Assembly: GCA_020725145.1 (NCBI GenBank)
Contig: DYFO01000008.1
Span: 1-57,082, forward strand
Length of the DNA: 57,082 nucleotides
From: Symbiobacterium thermophilum
GTDB lineage: Bacteria > Bacillota > Sulfobacillia > UBA995
Reading direction: 5' to 3'
Part shown: positions 56,442 to 57,082 of the stretch, piece by piece
Position numbering within the stretch: the first letter of the stretch is position 1
How the letters are laid out: each line of letters opens with the position of its first letter
Program-made: the position numbers and the translations under genes
The notes under the pieces: model-generated
Database searches by the model: none
What the model saw: only the letters and a program-made list of their open reading frames with translations
What the model was told of the DNA's origin: nothing

Positions 56442-56924
56442 CTAGTGGATCACCGATACCGATCCGTCGAAGGCAACCGCCCGAAGAGCGTCGGGATACA
56501 CCTCGATGAAGGCGTAGGACGGGTGAAGCGCCAGAGCGCGGGCGCGCTCAAACTGGGCGGGCATGGCGCGGAAGGTCTCGTAGTGCTCCACGATGCTCCC
56601 ACTCAGGTCGCAGACGTGAACCTCATATGGAGTGCCCAGCAGGCACCGCTGGACGATGCCGAGCGGCTGCTGGTCGATGCCGAGCTCCGGAAACTCGTTG
56701 GCGATGGCCTCCAGCACCGCTTGCAGCGCGTGCGGGTCCGCCCGGTGCGTGTGCGCATCCAGGTGGCGCATGGCCTCGACATAGGCCGCCGAACGGGCCT
56801 GCCGCAGCCGCTGCTGAAGCTTCGGTCCTTGGAGGGTCGACCGTGCTGCCGTGCGAGGCCGCCGGGGTTCGTGGCTGACACTCTTGGACGTATCGCCGGG
56901 CGGCCCGAGGATTGGTCTCCGCAT
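56442..56924 (-). CDS. Hypothetical protein (160 aa), first gene of the AAA operon
   Basis: The N-terminal 40 residues are basic and disordered. The rest is a small alpha/beta domain (ARSAAYVEAMRHLDAHTHRA, ANEFPELGIDQQPLGIVQRC, YEVHVCDLSGSIVEHYE, AFIEVYPDALRAVAFDGS). ATG 56924 has a modest GGGTGA site; an ATG after residue 51 would also leave the domain whole. It is 22 bp before the coiled-coil gene, so cotranscription is likely. Function not recognised. Confidence 0.6.
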   Translation of the reverse strand: MRRPILGPPGDTSKSVSHEPRRPRTAARSTLQGPKLQQRLRQARSAAYVEAMRHLDAHTHRADPHALQAVLEAIANEFPELGIDQQPLGIVQRCLLGTPYEVHVCDLSGSIVEHYETFRAMPAQFERARALALHPSYAFIEVYPDALRAVAFDGSVSVIH

Positions 56925-57082
56925 ACGTCACCCGATCCTGTCGGGAGATGGACGTTTTCAGAATTGGCACTTCAATACTAGCCTAACTTCCCCCCTGTAC
57001 GGGCCCCCGCGAAGCTTCGGAAATCCCTGCGCAGAGCGCGTTTTCGCCTATGAGGTCAGGGATCTGGTGAGACTACGCCGGT
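56925..57082. other. Upstream region of the AAA operon (window edge)
   Basis: No ORF is supported here. It should hold the promoter of the five-gene AAA operon; a TAGTAT at about 56975-56980 (minus strand) is a possible -10 without a clear -35. A short palindrome GAAGCTTC lies near 57011-57018. Confidence 0.3.

Overview
The window is high-GC, gene-dense bacterial DNA (57 kb, mostly minus-strand genes with strong GGAGG-type ribosome binding sites and many GTG/TTG starts). It carries an outer spore coat protein CotE, four YheC/YheD-type ATP-grasp proteins and a SleB/CwlJ-type cortex hydrolase, so the host is an endospore former, most likely a deep-branching high-GC Bacillota (Limnochordia / Symbiobacteriia / Thermaerobacter-like). 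This placement is inferred from gene content; no rRNA gene is present.

Layout. 1-2.1 kb: a partial local duplication, a nucleoside phosphorylase, a small zinc-finger membrane protein and a short DMT (DUF606-type) transporter. 2.1-7.4 kb: a tightly overlapping four-gene operon of three YheC/D ATP-grasp proteins and a phage-type COOH-NH2 amidoligase, with a sigma-K-like promoter. 7.4-8.6 kb: the 3' remnant (domain V/VI) of a group II intron and an AbiEii-type nucleotidyltransferase with its small partner. 9-15 kb: CotE, a D-amino-acid aminotransferase, an M20 peptidase, an MFS transporter, a SleB-like hydrolase and, divergent, a fourth YheC/D. 15-18 kb: small hypotheticals, a LemA/TPM pair and a membrane-anchored flavodoxin-like protein. 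18-20.7 kb: an intact DarT/DarG toxin-antitoxin pair between the stumps of a DUF1156 methylase and a DUF3883 protein, the wreck of a larger defence operon. 21-29.6 kb: aldehyde ferredoxin oxidoreductase, GH3 beta-glucosidase, methyltransferase, BsuPI-like lipoprotein, an ABC exporter with a long structured leader and a leader peptide, and a nitroreductase. 29.6-35.6 kb: a catabolic cluster of an Asp/Glu-hydantoin racemase family protein, two M29/NicX-fold enzymes, an NCS1 permease and a PucR regulator. 35.7-38.5 kb: FmdB-type zinc ribbon, Eis-like acetyltransferase and HemL.

39.2-50.7 kb is the most unusual region. It is a run of co-directional genes that nearly all pair membrane segments with double zinc ribbons: two 4-TM proteins with 3 and 6 ribbons, a ribbon-TM-carboxypeptidase-regulatory/Ig protein, a ribbon-TM-PepSY protein, a lipoprotein/multi-TM/ribbon protein, a frameshifted ribbon-TM-RCC1 gene, and a secreted, membrane-tethered VWA protein with a caspase-like (CHAT/C14-type) His/Cys domain inserted inside the VWA fold. 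I do not recognise it as a described system. 50.8-57 kb holds an M20 amidohydrolase and a five-gene operon of a Ycf46-like AAA+ ATPase with four unknown partners, one of them a coiled-coil membrane protein.

Working picture: the first 15 kb builds and modifies the spore coat. The 18-21 kb segment is decayed mobile defence. The 29-34 kb cluster imports and degrades a nitrogenous compound. The 39-57 kb segment encodes one or two envelope-associated signalling or proteolysis systems of unknown purpose.
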